DNA from: Candidatus Gastranaerophilales bacterium | GTDB lineage: Bacteria > Cyanobacteriota > Vampirovibrionia > Gastranaerophilales > Gastranaerophilaceae | Length of the DNA: 24,724 nucleotides | NCBI GenBank assembly: GCA_900770525.1 | Contig: CAAHDT010000032.1 | Location: 1 to 24,724, forward strand | Direction of reading: 5' to 3' | Part shown: one piece after another, positions 12,625 through 22,300 of the stretch | How positions within the stretch are numbered: the stretch's first letter is position 1 | Layout: each line of letters starts with the position of its first letter | Translations under genes and position numbers: made by a program | Notes under the pieces: generated by a model | Databases searched by the model: none | The model's input: the letters and a program-made list of their open reading frames with translations, nothing else | What the model was told of the DNA's origin: nothing

Positions 12625-15048
12625 CTATTTCTTTTGTGAATTAGTTTGGGCATCCTTTGCATTTATATCATAAGACTTAATAGAACGTTTACCTGTTAAG
12701 CGTTGCATAAAGGTATAGTAGTTTTTCAAAAATCCTGTTGCACTATCTTGTCTTTCTTCAGCAGCTAACAATTCATCTCTTGTATGAGCTCCTACAGGAA
12801 CCCCTACAGATTTTCTTGTTAACCATTCACCCAATGTTGTATTTGTCAATGTTATCCAGCTCATTCCGAACAATGACTTGTTGTATTGACTTCTGAATGT
12901 ACTGTTGAACAAGTCAATCAACAATGTTTGATAGAACAATCTTGAACCTTCCTGAACAAATCTTTCTTTGAACTTGGTTTGAGCGCCTTCAACATCGTTA
13001 CCATTTGATTTCAACATAACCATATTATAGTTATCTGTCATCAAGAACCATAATGTAGCTGCTGTTGCAGCGGTTTTGGCTAGGTTTGATAATTCTGCGT
13101 TTGAAACATTTGACATAGTATCTGCATTAAATGCTTTCAACAAGTTATCACAAACATAATCATGGAATTTCTTCGGATCAAAGTTTTCTTTTAGGGCTTG
13201 TTTACCTATATTATCAATACTCTTAGCTAATGCTTCTACATCACCCACACGAGTAATGAATGTTCTTTCAATATCGGTTAATTCAGACGGTTGCTTTTTC
13301 TTCAATGCTGAAACAAAGCTTTCAATATTGCTTGCAAAATCATCTGTTAATTTCAAATCTTTTTGCATATTTTCAGCAATTGTTCTTATTGTATTCTTAT
13401 CGTTAATCGCAACTTTAGCCAATTTTGGAGTATGCGAGAATGCTTTAATACCTTTATCCACAAGTCTGTATGGTAAAGTTACTGTACTCCAAGCAAACTT
13501 GAACGGCGCAATTACAAAGTTTACAAGCGGCTTAATTTTCTTATCTCTTGCACCTAAACTTATTGTGCCATCAGCGTTTCTTACATAGCCAGCAACTCTG
13601 ATATAATCATCAGCCAAGTCAGTTGCTTGTTCAACTTTTGGAGCATTTTGAGCTTCCGGAGTCTTTTTATTAAATAAGTTTTGTATAAAACCAACTTTAG
13701 GCTTATCTGCAACATCCGCAACAGGAGCTGCAAAACCGTTTTTCTGTAAAACTTCAACAATTTTATCAAATTTTTCGCCATCAATACGATAATCAGGTGT
13801 AACAGTTAGTTTTGTATACAAATCTTTGAAAGGCTTGAACGCTGATTTTATAGCATTATCAACAACATTTATCTTTCTCAAACCTTTTATTGCAAAGCCT
13901 GCTGCAATAACTCCGGCTGAAGCCTTACCAACTGTATCAATTGATAATAAAGGTTTTTGTTGCTTTTTGTTATCTGTATTTGGTTTAGAGTCTTTTGCCT
14001 TGAATGAGGTTACAGGTTTGATATTCTTTTCAGGAGCATTGTTTCTTTCATTTTCAGCTCTAGCCTCATCAGGAGTCAAACGTTTAATATGTTTACCGTT
14101 AGACAAACGAGAGAACGACTCGGTAAATAACGCGGTCAAACCTGTTGTCAACATAATACCAAGGTTTGAATTATTCATTAATTTTTGGAGCGCACCGAAT
14201 GTAATCAATGTAATATAAGCATTGATACCGATACGACTAACTTCCTGCTTAAATCTGACTTTCTTTTCATGTTCAGCTTTATTCTTGTCGTCATCCATCA
14301 TTCTTGACAAGTTGTAAGCATCATTTGCCAAAAATATTGCAGGAGGAAGACCTGAAACAATTCTGTTTAGAGAACGTTCGTGTTTTGTATCATAATTACC
14401 TGTTTTGGGGTCAAACATTTTCATTTTTTGTTGGAACATTGCAGATTGAATTTCCTCTGGAGATTTTCCTTCTGCAATTAATTTTGCTCTCATTTCAGCC
14501 AAACCACGCAACGCACTGATTTGAGATTCAATTTTTGATTCAGCGCGAAGTTTTTTCAATGTTTGAGAGTTATGAACATTCTTTGCCCAATTTTCAAACG
14601 GTTTAATCTTACCGATTAAATCAACTGTTCCATTCAAAATATCTGTTGGAAGGTTTCTTAAAATAAGACCATCACCTATCAAATGAGGGATGGACTTTTT
14701 GTGGAAAACAATTTCTTGCGTATCCGGATTTACGCTAAACATTTTTTTGGCAATCGGAACTTCGGAATTTGCAACGTGATTGTACAAATCCTCACCCATA
14801 TGTCCAAGATTCGCCTTCAAAAAGTCCAACAATTCAGACTTAATATATTTGTTTCCTTTGTTAGCTTCTGTATATAAAAAAGAGCCTTTAAATGATAAAT
14901 CGTTTCGATTATTATTTAAAGGTCTCTTATTATTTAAACTATGAAATTGAGATACGGATTCCGAATGAAGAGAGTTCACCTTCGGGGATAGTAACCCGTA
15001 ATCCTTTCGCTTTTGCGTTATGAGATGTTCGGTTTTTCCTATTAGCAT
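12625..15048 (-). CDS. Large membrane-associated protein of unknown function
   Basis: About 807 residues from the chosen start. An upstream ATG at 15108 would add 20, but only the ATG at 15048 has a ribosome site (AAGGAA, about 11 nt away). The N-terminus is polar and includes a short SFKGSF motif (53-58 from this start). It lacks a cleavable signal peptide. Several hydrophobic stretches could be membrane helices: near 280-300 (YITLITFGALQ), 305-325 (GIMLTTGLTALF), 385-405 (ASAGVIAAGFAI), 515-540 (FVIAPFKFAWSTV) and 665-690 (TAATAATLWFLM). They are separated by long Lys/Asp-rich segments. No catalytic motif is evident. It follows ispD by about 90 nt on the same strand. I do not recognise the family and suspect a lineage-specific protein. 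Confidence 0.75.
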   Translation of the reverse strand: MLIGKTEHLITQKRKDYGLLSPKVNSLHSESVSQFHSLNNKRPLNNNRNDLSFKGSFLYTEANKGNKYIKSELLDFLKANLGHMGEDLYNHVANSEVPIAKKMFSVNPDTQEIVFHKKSIPHLIGDGLILRNLPTDILNGTVDLIGKIKPFENWAKNVHNSQTLKKLRAESKIESQISALRGLAEMRAKLIAEGKSPEEIQSAMFQQKMKMFDPKTGNYDTKHERSLNRIVSGLPPAIFLANDAYNLSRMMDDDKNKAEHEKKVRFKQEVSRIGINAYITLITFGALQKLMNNSNLGIMLTTGLTALFTESFSRLSNGKHIKRLTPDEARAENERNNAPEKNIKPVTSFKAKDSKPNTDNKKQQKPLLSIDTVGKASAGVIAAGFAIKGLRKINVVDNAIKSAFKPFKDLYTKLTVTPDYRIDGEKFDKIVEVLQKNGFAAPVADVADKPKVGFIQNLFNKKTPEAQNAPKVEQATDLADDYIRVAGYVRNADGTISLGARDKKIKPLVNFVIAPFKFAWSTVTLPYRLVDKGIKAFSHTPKLAKVAINDKNTIRTIAENMQKDLKLTDDFASNIESFVSALKKKQPSELTDIERTFITRVGDVEALAKSIDNIGKQALKENFDPKKFHDYVCDNLLKAFNADTMSNVSNAELSNLAKTAATAATLWFLMTDNYNMVMLKSNGNDVEGAQTKFKERFVQEGSRLFYQTLLIDLFNSTFRSQYNKSLFGMSWITLTNTTLGEWLTRKSVGVPVGAHTRDELLAAEERQDSATGFLKNYYTFMQRLTGKRSIKSYDINAKDAQTNSQKK

Positions 15049-15141
15049 TTTAAAATATTTCCTTCCGAAGATAATTTTTAACCGAATAGAATTTTTCCGC
15101 AACCCCATGCTACTAAAAAATTTACAGTAGTTTACAAAGTG

Positions 15142-15795
15142 TTATATCTGTAACAAATAAATCTTTGCAAGCTCAATATCACTTTGAGTAGTTATTTTTA
15201 TGTTTTTATAACTTCCATCAATGACATACACAGCTTCGCCCAAGTCTTCCACCATGCCGGAATCATCTGTATAATTTTTACCTTCAAATTTTTGATGTGC
15301 TCTTAGTATAAGATTGTAATCAAATGCTTGAGGAGTTTGAGTATTATACAATTTTGACCTATCAATAGTTCTTACAATTTTTCCATGTTCAACTTCTTTT
15401 ATCGTATCTATCGTTTTAGTCATAACAGACAATGCCTTAACCTCTTTAACCATTTCCGCACAAATATTTATAAGCTCTGTTGTAATAATAGGTCTTGCGC
15501 CATCATGAATTAATACATAATCACATTTTTCATACTTTAAACCATTATAAACAGATTCTTGTCTTGTTTTTCCACCTTCGATTACTACTACTTTCCCGTA
15601 ATCTTTGAACATGGTTTTAAGTTCATCCATTATTGATACATTGGCACAAATTATAATTTTATCAACCTTAGAATATCGAAAAGCGTCTATCGTATACTTT
15701 ATAACCTCTATTCCATTAATTTTTTCTAATAGTTTATTTGCATTGCCAAACCTTGAAGATGTTCCTCCGGCTGTTATTATCGCATTAATAGTCAT
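15142..15795 (-). CDS. ispD: 2-C-methyl-D-erythritol 4-phosphate cytidylyltransferase
   Basis: IspD joins CTP and methylerythritol 4-phosphate to give CDP-methylerythritol, the third step of the non-mevalonate isoprenoid pathway. The 217 residues carry the nucleotide-binding N-terminus ITAGGTSSRFG (7-17), GGKTRQESVYNGL (74-86), HDGARP (97-102), TIDR (143-146) and QTPQAF (153-158), plus a C-terminal KITTQSD. The N-terminal loop reads AGGTSSRFG rather than the usual AAGxGxRMG but keeps the Arg. A ribosome site AAGGAG precedes the ATG. It starts 2 nt after thiL and is surely co-transcribed with it. Confidence 0.95.
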   Translation of the reverse strand: MTINAIITAGGTSSRFGNANKLLEKINGIEVIKYTIDAFRYSKVDKIIICANVSIMDELKTMFKDYGKVVVIEGGKTRQESVYNGLKYEKCDYVLIHDGARPIITTELINICAEMVKEVKALSVMTKTIDTIKEVEHGKIVRTIDRSKLYNTQTPQAFDYNLILRAHQKFEGKNYTDDSGMVEDLGEAVYVIDGSYKNIKITTQSDIELAKIYLLQI

Positions 15796-15797
15796 TA

Positions 15798-16700
15798 TTA
15801 CTCCTTAAAATGTTTAAACAAATGTTTTTCTATATCTTCTTTTGTATAAAAAATCGTTTTATCAGAATACTTTAGTCGAACCCCGTTTCCAAACTTAACT
15901 TCCCCAACAACAGTTCCGCCAAAATCATCGGAAGATGTCGCAACTATTCCGTAATCCTCTCCGCCCCACAAAATATAATCTTGCCAGTTCAGAAAATTCT
16001 CCAATTCTTTATCATGCGGAATTTTGCTAAAATCTACATCAAGCATTACCCCACTTTGAAAAGCAATGTTCCCAAATGCATCCATCAATCCGTCTGATGT
16101 ATCCATCATCGCATAATCTTCAGTTATATTTTCTGCTATATTTTTGGAAAATTCATACTTCGCATCAGGTAAAAGATGTGCCTTTATGAAAATATTTTCT
16201 TCTCGGCTACCCTCTATCAGCATTTTTAAGCCGAGAGCAGACGAACCGTGATTTCCAACAACAACAACCTTTTGCCCGACTTTTGCACTACTACGGGAAG
16301 ATATTTTACGACCGAAGGTTTTTCCTATAGCCGTTACAGAAATATATATTTTATCCGCTCCGGTAATATCACCACCAACAATTTTAGCCTCACCTGCGGC
16401 TGCATTAGCCCCCTCATAAAACTCTTTAACAAATGCCCCTTCAATATCATTCGGAAGAGAAAGTGCTATAGTCAAATAAGCAGGAACTGCTCCACTTGCA
16501 CACACATCAGAAATATTAACCGCAACCGATTTCCACCCCAATTGATAAGGAGTCGCAAATTTCCTTGAAAAATGAATATCCTCAACTAAACTGTCTTGGG
16601 TTACAACAATACCTAAATCACGTAAACAAGCACAATCGTCACCTATATATTTTGAACCGATTGTATTTTTTATTATTTCTATAAAATCTTTCTCTTTCAT
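15798..16700 (-). CDS. thiL: Thiamine-monophosphate kinase
   Basis: ThiL phosphorylates thiamine monophosphate with ATP to give the cofactor thiamine diphosphate. The 300 residues show the Mg/ATP signature IGDDCA (19-24), DSLVEDIHF (36-44), GWKSVAVNISDVCASG (55-70), GGDITGA (109-115) and DTSDGLMD (200-207). GGEDYGIV occurs near 245-252. Length is slightly shorter than the common 310-330. It is sandwiched with 2-nt gaps between the GGDEF-HD-GYP gene upstream and ispD downstream, so all three form one operon. No TPP riboswitch was seen ahead of the operon, in line with ThiL acting in salvage or as a constitutive last step. Confidence 0.95.
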   Translation of the reverse strand: MKEKDFIEIIKNTIGSKYIGDDCACLRDLGIVVTQDSLVEDIHFSRKFATPYQLGWKSVAVNISDVCASGAVPAYLTIALSLPNDIEGAFVKEFYEGANAAAGEAKIVGGDITGADKIYISVTAIGKTFGRKISSRSSAKVGQKVVVVGNHGSSALGLKMLIEGSREENIFIKAHLLPDAKYEFSKNIAENITEDYAMMDTSDGLMDAFGNIAFQSGVMLDVDFSKIPHDKELENFLNWQDYILWGGEDYGIVATSSDDFGGTVVGEVKFGNGVRLKYSDKTIFYTKEDIEKHLFKHFKE

Positions 16701-16702
16701 TT

Positions 16703-18595
16703 TTATCTTAGTTCATTTTCTATAAGTGCCGTGAATTCATCAACTAGTGCAGCATTCCACTTTTTGCCGGTATCTTTTTTTATTTCCTTCAATGCAGCTT
16801 CTGGAGTAAGTTTGTTTCTATATGGACGGGATTCAGTTAACGCAAAATACGCATCCACAATCAAAACTATTTGAGAGGTCAATGGAATATCCATCTTAGA
16901 TAATTTTGAAGGATAACCACTTCCATCCCAATTTTCGTGATGATATTCAATAATAGGAATAACATCTTGAATATACGATATCGGTTTAAGAATTTTTTCT
17001 ACCGCAATCACCGGATGAGATTTTATTTGAATACGTTCCTCATCGGTTAATGGAGTTGTTTTTTTGAAAATTTCAGGAGGCAACAACAAATTACCAATAT
17101 CATATAACAACATTGCAATTTTTAAATTATCAATTTCTTCTTTAGGCAAATCAAACCTCTTTGCTAAAGTAACAGCAACCAAAACTTTTGACTTAACAAC
17201 TCCTTGGATATGCAAAGGATTATACGTTTGAGTCAATAAATCCGCAACCGAATAAAGCCCCTCAATCTGAGAATTACTATTCAAAAGCCTGTTAGATAAA
17301 TCTGTTTTAAATTCATCTGAAAGCGGGATTTTACGTTTATTAAGAATATCCAAAAATGCACTAACAGCAAGTTCCTGCCAAGATGTTTCGTCTATAGCTT
17401 TAGCTAATGTTACCTGATTTCTACCGTTTTGTTTAGACAAATACATTGCTTGATCAGTAAGTTCAAGAATATCCTCAATATTATCAGAATGTTCCAGAAA
17501 AGTTGCGACCCCGATACTTGCAGTAATTTGCCCTATCGTATCCAACTCTTTTGCTTCTATTGCCTTACGAATTCTTTCTGCTGCAATCATTGCACCATCA
17601 GACGTTACCCCTGGTAAAATGATATTAAATTCTTCTCCGCCCATCCTGGCTGCGGTATCTATAGAACGCGCATTACTCTTTAAAACATCAGCAATAGCCT
17701 TAATTGCCATATCCCCATAAGCATGCCCGTATCTGTCATTAATTTTTTTCAAATAATCTAAATCCAAACCGATTATACTGAACGGTTGATTAATACGCTT
17801 TGCTCTCGTAACCTCTTTTTTCAAATATTCTTCAAAATATCTTCTATTATACAATCCGGTCAACCCATCAGTTACGGCTTGTTCTTTAACCTTCTCAAAC
17901 AAATCCGCAATTGTTATCGCAAGTTCGATTTGTTGAGCAAAAATCGCAAGAAAATCTGTTTCTGACTCCGCAAGTTCTTCTCTTGAAGAAAATACACAAA
18001 AAACACCAAATGGTTGTTCACGTGAATAAAGCGGAATAATAATAATTGAGCGAATAGATTTATCCTCAAGAATTTCTTCTATCACGCTTTGTTTTACTTC
18101 AGGCATTATAGTTTGCAGAGAGTTTCCTATATTTTTTGATTGAATAATTTTTTTATTCTCTAACGCTTGAGCAAACATTCCATCTTTAACATAAGCCAAA
18201 CGTCTTGCCTGTATTGGAGTTTGTAATATATTATCGGCACGTTTTATTGTTTCATTATCCGATTCAGCAACAACAGATAAGTAAACTCCATTTTCGTCCT
18301 GTTGTTTCCGCATAATAGAACTATGAATATAGCCCAATTCTCCTTGAATACTGTTTACTATAGTTTTAAGAACACTTACGAGTGGTCTTGAAGAATTCAT
18401 CATATCCCAAATATGCTGCAAGGTAAGCATTCTACGGTTTGCAATATTCAATTCTCTCGTGCGCTCTTCAATCTCTTTTTCTAATTGAAGATTTCTCTCA
18501 TATACCTCAAGAAAATCTTGTTTGCCGTGGTATATATTACTTTCAACCTCGGAAACTTTTTTTCTGACTTCGTTAAACTTATCGAAAAAACCCAT
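16703..18595 (-). CDS. GAF-GGDEF-HD-GYP cyclic-di-GMP signalling protein
   Basis: The 630-residue soluble protein has an N-terminal coiled coil (about 5-55), a GAF-like sensor (about 70-230), a diguanylate cyclase domain (about 240-400) and an HD-GYP-type domain (about 405-630). The cyclase is predicted active: GGEEF at 319-323 is intact. An inhibitory RxxD site, RSID at 310-313, lies exactly five residues before it, so product inhibition is likely. In the HD-GYP part HHENWDGSGYP (552-562) is kept, but the HD dyad itself reads Tyr498-Asp499 (LLYDIGN instead of LLHDIGK). Phosphodiesterase activity is therefore doubtful. No membrane segments. It heads the operon with thiL and ispD. Confidence 0.92.
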   Translation of the reverse strand: MGFFDKFNEVRKKVSEVESNIYHGKQDFLEVYERNLQLEKEIEERTRELNIANRRMLTLQHIWDMMNSSRPLVSVLKTIVNSIQGELGYIHSSIMRKQQDENGVYLSVVAESDNETIKRADNILQTPIQARRLAYVKDGMFAQALENKKIIQSKNIGNSLQTIMPEVKQSVIEEILEDKSIRSIIIIPLYSREQPFGVFCVFSSREELAESETDFLAIFAQQIELAITIADLFEKVKEQAVTDGLTGLYNRRYFEEYLKKEVTRAKRINQPFSIIGLDLDYLKKINDRYGHAYGDMAIKAIADVLKSNARSIDTAARMGGEEFNIILPGVTSDGAMIAAERIRKAIEAKELDTIGQITASIGVATFLEHSDNIEDILELTDQAMYLSKQNGRNQVTLAKAIDETSWQELAVSAFLDILNKRKIPLSDEFKTDLSNRLLNSNSQIEGLYSVADLLTQTYNPLHIQGVVKSKVLVAVTLAKRFDLPKEEIDNLKIAMLLYDIGNLLLPPEIFKKTTPLTDEERIQIKSHPVIAVEKILKPISYIQDVIPIIEYHHENWDGSGYPSKLSKMDIPLTSQIVLIVDAYFALTESRPYRNKLTPEAALKEIKKDTGKKWNAALVDEFTALIENELR

Positions 18596-18626
18596 ATTGA
18601 CCTATATGATATGTGTACGTACCTAT

Positions 18627-18632
18627 ATTATA
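18627..18632 (-). promoter_or_regulatory. -10 box of the GGDEF-thiL-ispD operon
   Basis: On the minus strand a consensus TATAAT lies about 32 nt before the GGDEF gene start. No strong -35 was found. Just downstream are the 8-bp palindrome GTACGTAC (18615-18622) and two copies of CCTATAT (18601-18607 and 18622-18628), which could form an operator around the transcription start. Confidence 0.45.
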
Positions 18633-18690
18633 CACTATTTTTTTAAATTTCGATAGTATGTTAAAAAAATAATAAGCAAAATTAAAAAAA

Positions 18691-19236
18691 TTAAGCGTTA
18701 ATCAATTTTTCTTTCTTTTCTTCTTTTAAGCCTAAATCCCAAATCTGATTAGATACATCATTTAACTTCTTGAAACTAGGTTCGTCTGCAATCACACCGG
18801 TAACCTTGCTTGTAAAGTATCTTACACCTGCAAATAGAGCAGCAGCAGCTCCTATTCCGGCACCAACAATAGCACCTAAACCGCCTAAAATCGATCTTTT
18901 TACAACTGAACCTTTAACAGTAATTGCGGTAATTATTGGAGCAAGCCCCCCAACTGCAGCACCACCGATAGTACCATAAACCATCAAATTTTTATAATTT
19001 TTACCGATAGAACGCCCTTTTTCTTTCAATCTTTGGGCAGTTTCAGGGGTTGTTGCTTCTTTCATAATATCATCTGTTTGAGCATAAAGCTTTTCAAACT
19101 TATCCGCATTTTCTTGCGGAACACTATAAGTATATTTTTCCTGTAAATGGTTTACAACTTCATAATTTTGACGTCCATTTACAGGGGCTCCGGCTTTATG
19201 TAGAGTACCAACTTGTATTAAATTTTCACCAAACAT
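18691..19236 (-). CDS. Small membrane protein with glycine-rich hairpin
   Basis: This encodes 181 residues. Residues 1-83 are soluble. Two hydrophobic, glycine- and alanine-rich segments at about 84-107 (VYGTIGGAAVGGLAPIITAI) and 115-138 (ILGGLGAIVGAGIGAAAALF) have the spacing of glycine zippers. They probably make a tight membrane hairpin. A polar, Lys/Glu-rich tail (about 145-181) follows. There is no signal peptide. The ribosome site AAGGT is about 8 nt before the ATG. It lies downstream of the helicase gene on the same strand, 94 nt away. I do not recognise the family; glycine-zipper proteins include both envelope-structural and pore-forming types, and the sequence does not separate them. 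Confidence 0.75.
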   Translation of the reverse strand: MFGENLIQVGTLHKAGAPVNGRQNYEVVNHLQEKYTYSVPQENADKFEKLYAQTDDIMKEATTPETAQRLKEKGRSIGKNYKNLMVYGTIGGAAVGGLAPIITAITVKGSVVKRSILGGLGAIVGAGIGAAAALFAGVRYFTSKVTGVIADEPSFKKLNDVSNQIWDLGLKEEKKEKLINA

Positions 19237-19330
19237 AGTGCTACCTTTTTACCTTCTTAATTTCATAAAAACATGAAAAGGCCATTTATTGCTATTTTCT
19301 GAAAAAGTTTTAACAAAAGATTACATCAAA

Positions 19331-22300
19331 CTACTCAGTTAAAACTCTGTTCAAGCATGCATTTGAAGAATATTGCCATTCCCTGTATGTTATACGATTT
19401 ACCTTGAAACCGCAACGCTCTAATATAGATTGTTTTTTCATATTGGAAATTCTTTGCGGTTCGTTATCCTCAACGCCGTCAACTTCAACAACAAACTTAT
19501 CATCTATCAACAAATCAGCACTTAAACCTGCAATATCGACTCCGGCACTGACAGTATGTCCCAAAGCTCTTATTTGCTCTGCAATTTCTCTTTCAAGCTT
19601 ATTCTTATAAATATTTTCGTCAATTTCGCAATTGGCAATCGCTTGCTTTTTATTGTTATACTCTTCAATATAAGACATATAATCTCTAAACAAACCATCC
19701 TGAATATCTTTAGGGTCACGAGATACGAAGTTTATCACCCTAAATTTTGCACGAGTAATAGCAACATTAAACAAATTCGGTTTTTGTAAGAATGTCAAAC
19801 TCTGCGGGAAACTATTCTGCGCAAAAGCCCAAGACATCAAAATAATATCTCTTTCATCCCCCTGAAACGTATGTGCCGTACCAATTTCAATCTGATGTTT
19901 TTTCATCATATGATCAGACAAAACCTTTGAAACAGATACTTTTAACTGCTCAACCTGTGCTCTGAACGGTGAAATTATACCAATAGAAACAGGTTTGTCA
20001 GGATTTTTACGCTCATCTTCCACAACAATATCATAAAGACGTTTAACAAGCGCCTCAATTTCCGGAAGGTTTCTTGTTGCATCCATATCGACTTTTCCAT
20101 CAGGAACAACGACCGTTTCCAGCACTTTTCCTTCGCCAACATCCTTTTTCATAACTCTAATTCTGCCACCATAAAATTCTCTATTAGAAAATTCAATGAT
20201 TGGAGGCAAACTTCTAAAATGTTCATCTAACATAACAGAATTCATCGAATAATAATCCGCCAAATCAAACATTGAATTTGTCCTGAAACGCCACATCAAC
20301 TGATACTTATCAGGAATTCCGTATTGAGAAAGAAAAGATTGTTCCTTAGCCTTTTCCAAAAACGACAAATGCGGAAGTTGTTTGTCATCCCCAACGATAA
20401 CCGCTTTTTTCGCCCTGAATAATATCGGAAAGCAACTCGCAATATCACACTGAGAAGCTTCATCAATAATTGCAACATCAAACATTCCCGGTTTTAAAGG
20501 CAAAGAACCTGATACTGCGTATGTAGTAACACACCAACATGGAAATGCCTCTAAAAGCGGTTTGAAATCTTCTGTTTCCAAAATTCTGTTCTGCAAGTTT
20601 TGACGACGTTCAACAAGCGACTTTGCATGAATTTTTAATCTGTTGCATTTTATCTGATCTCGCAAAAGGCTCTTCAAACCTTCACGTCTACGCCCTTTTA
20701 AAATATTTATTGCAAGAGGTCTTTGCTTCTTTTTCATTTGACGAATTTGTTCTGATAAAACATGCAAATTACCCGTCTTTTGAATATCAGCTTCAATTTT
20801 TCTTAAATTCCAAATCATAGCCGCAACTTGGAGCTCTGATTTTAATCTTCCCAAATTTTCGTAAGTAACTTCAAAATCTTTAAGCTTCAAAATCTTTTTC
20901 AAGGTATTTATGCTGCCAAAATTTGCAATATTTGCAAAAAAACCAGTTTTTTCGATATTTTTTTCTAAAGTTGCAATAACTTGCAAAATAGCCTCTATTT
21001 CGGCCTTTTTAAGATTAATTTTTATAAACTGCATTTTGCCTATAGATTTTTCTTGTTCTTCCACATCTACAGACATATTATGCCAATCGTTCTCAAGCTT
21101 TATAATTTGCTCACTTTTATTTTCGCAACCACGAATAAGGTTAAGATGATTTTTCATATCATCAACTCCGGCAAATAAACTGTCCTCGTAGTCACTGTCT
21201 ATATCAACTTTTCCTGACAATAAATTTTGCAACTCAATACTCAATTGCTTTTGATAGTTCAAACGCCCTGCTCGCAACGCCAAAAACGGAGCTCCAAGTT
21301 CATTCAACCTATCAGCAACAACATCAACTGCCTTATCCATTCTGGAAGCAACCAGCACAGTCTTACCATTCGCAATCAAATGGGCAACTAAATTTACAAT
21401 TGTTTGAGATTTACCTGTTCCCGGAGGCCCTTGAACCGCGATAAATTTATTATTCTCAATATTTTTTATAACTCTTTCCTGCGAATCACTCAACGCTAAA
21501 GGAGTAATCGGGTAAAAATCCGTAATACTTTTCATATCCTTGATTGGTGCAGATTTTTCCTTAGACATTGAAAACTCTTCGTTAATAACATTCAAAGCAG
21601 TTTCTCGATAAGTTCCACTCGGCTTTTCAGCAATTTGGGTCAACTCATGCAAAACACCTGCAGTAACAGTCGGACGCTTTGTCAAAATTATCGCAGCTTG
21701 ACTTGTCAAATTAATTTTCTCAAGCTTTTTCATCTGCTTTTGTTTATTTTCTTCTTCGTTAACAACTTCTTCAACATTATCGCCGGTTATTTTTCCGCTA
21801 TAAAAATCGTTATCGGACTCTTTTGAAATATTATCCTCATCAACATTATTTTTATCATCAAGGTTAATATCAATTTCAGGGATAAGAGATTTTAAAGTTG
21901 TCAAAAATATTGCAAGTCCATCTTCCGTAATCGGAACTTTCGGGACAACTTCCAACAAACCTTCTAATAGCTGTTCAACTTCATCGTCATCATCATTTTT
22001 TTTCATTAATGCGGTTAGAGCACCGGTATTCAACGACAAAACTTCCTCTTGCGGAATACAGTTTATATTAACCCCGTTTCGCTCTAAATGACATGGCATA
22101 TACAAAAGCGGAGTCAAGAACTCATTGGCTTTTCTTGACTTTGAACTTTTACCAACCAAAAACAAATACCCATAAATAAGATACTTATCCTTTACACCGG
22201 CAGAAGAAAGATTCATCAACTCCGTTAACTTGCTATCACTTCCATCAAGGCGCAAAAATTCATCTCCACCGGTGAGGAGTTCTTCTTTCCCTTTTAGAAA

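Noticed and set aside
13256..14218. Plus-strand hydrophobic frames within the large minus-strand gene
   Set aside because: They are antisense shadows of the Lys/Glu-rich minus-strand protein, which read as hydrophobic on the other strand; no start signals.
15049..15108. 20-residue N-terminal extension of the large membrane protein
   Set aside because: No ribosome site precedes the ATG at 15108, while AAGGAA stands before the ATG at 15048; the extension is probably untranslated leader.
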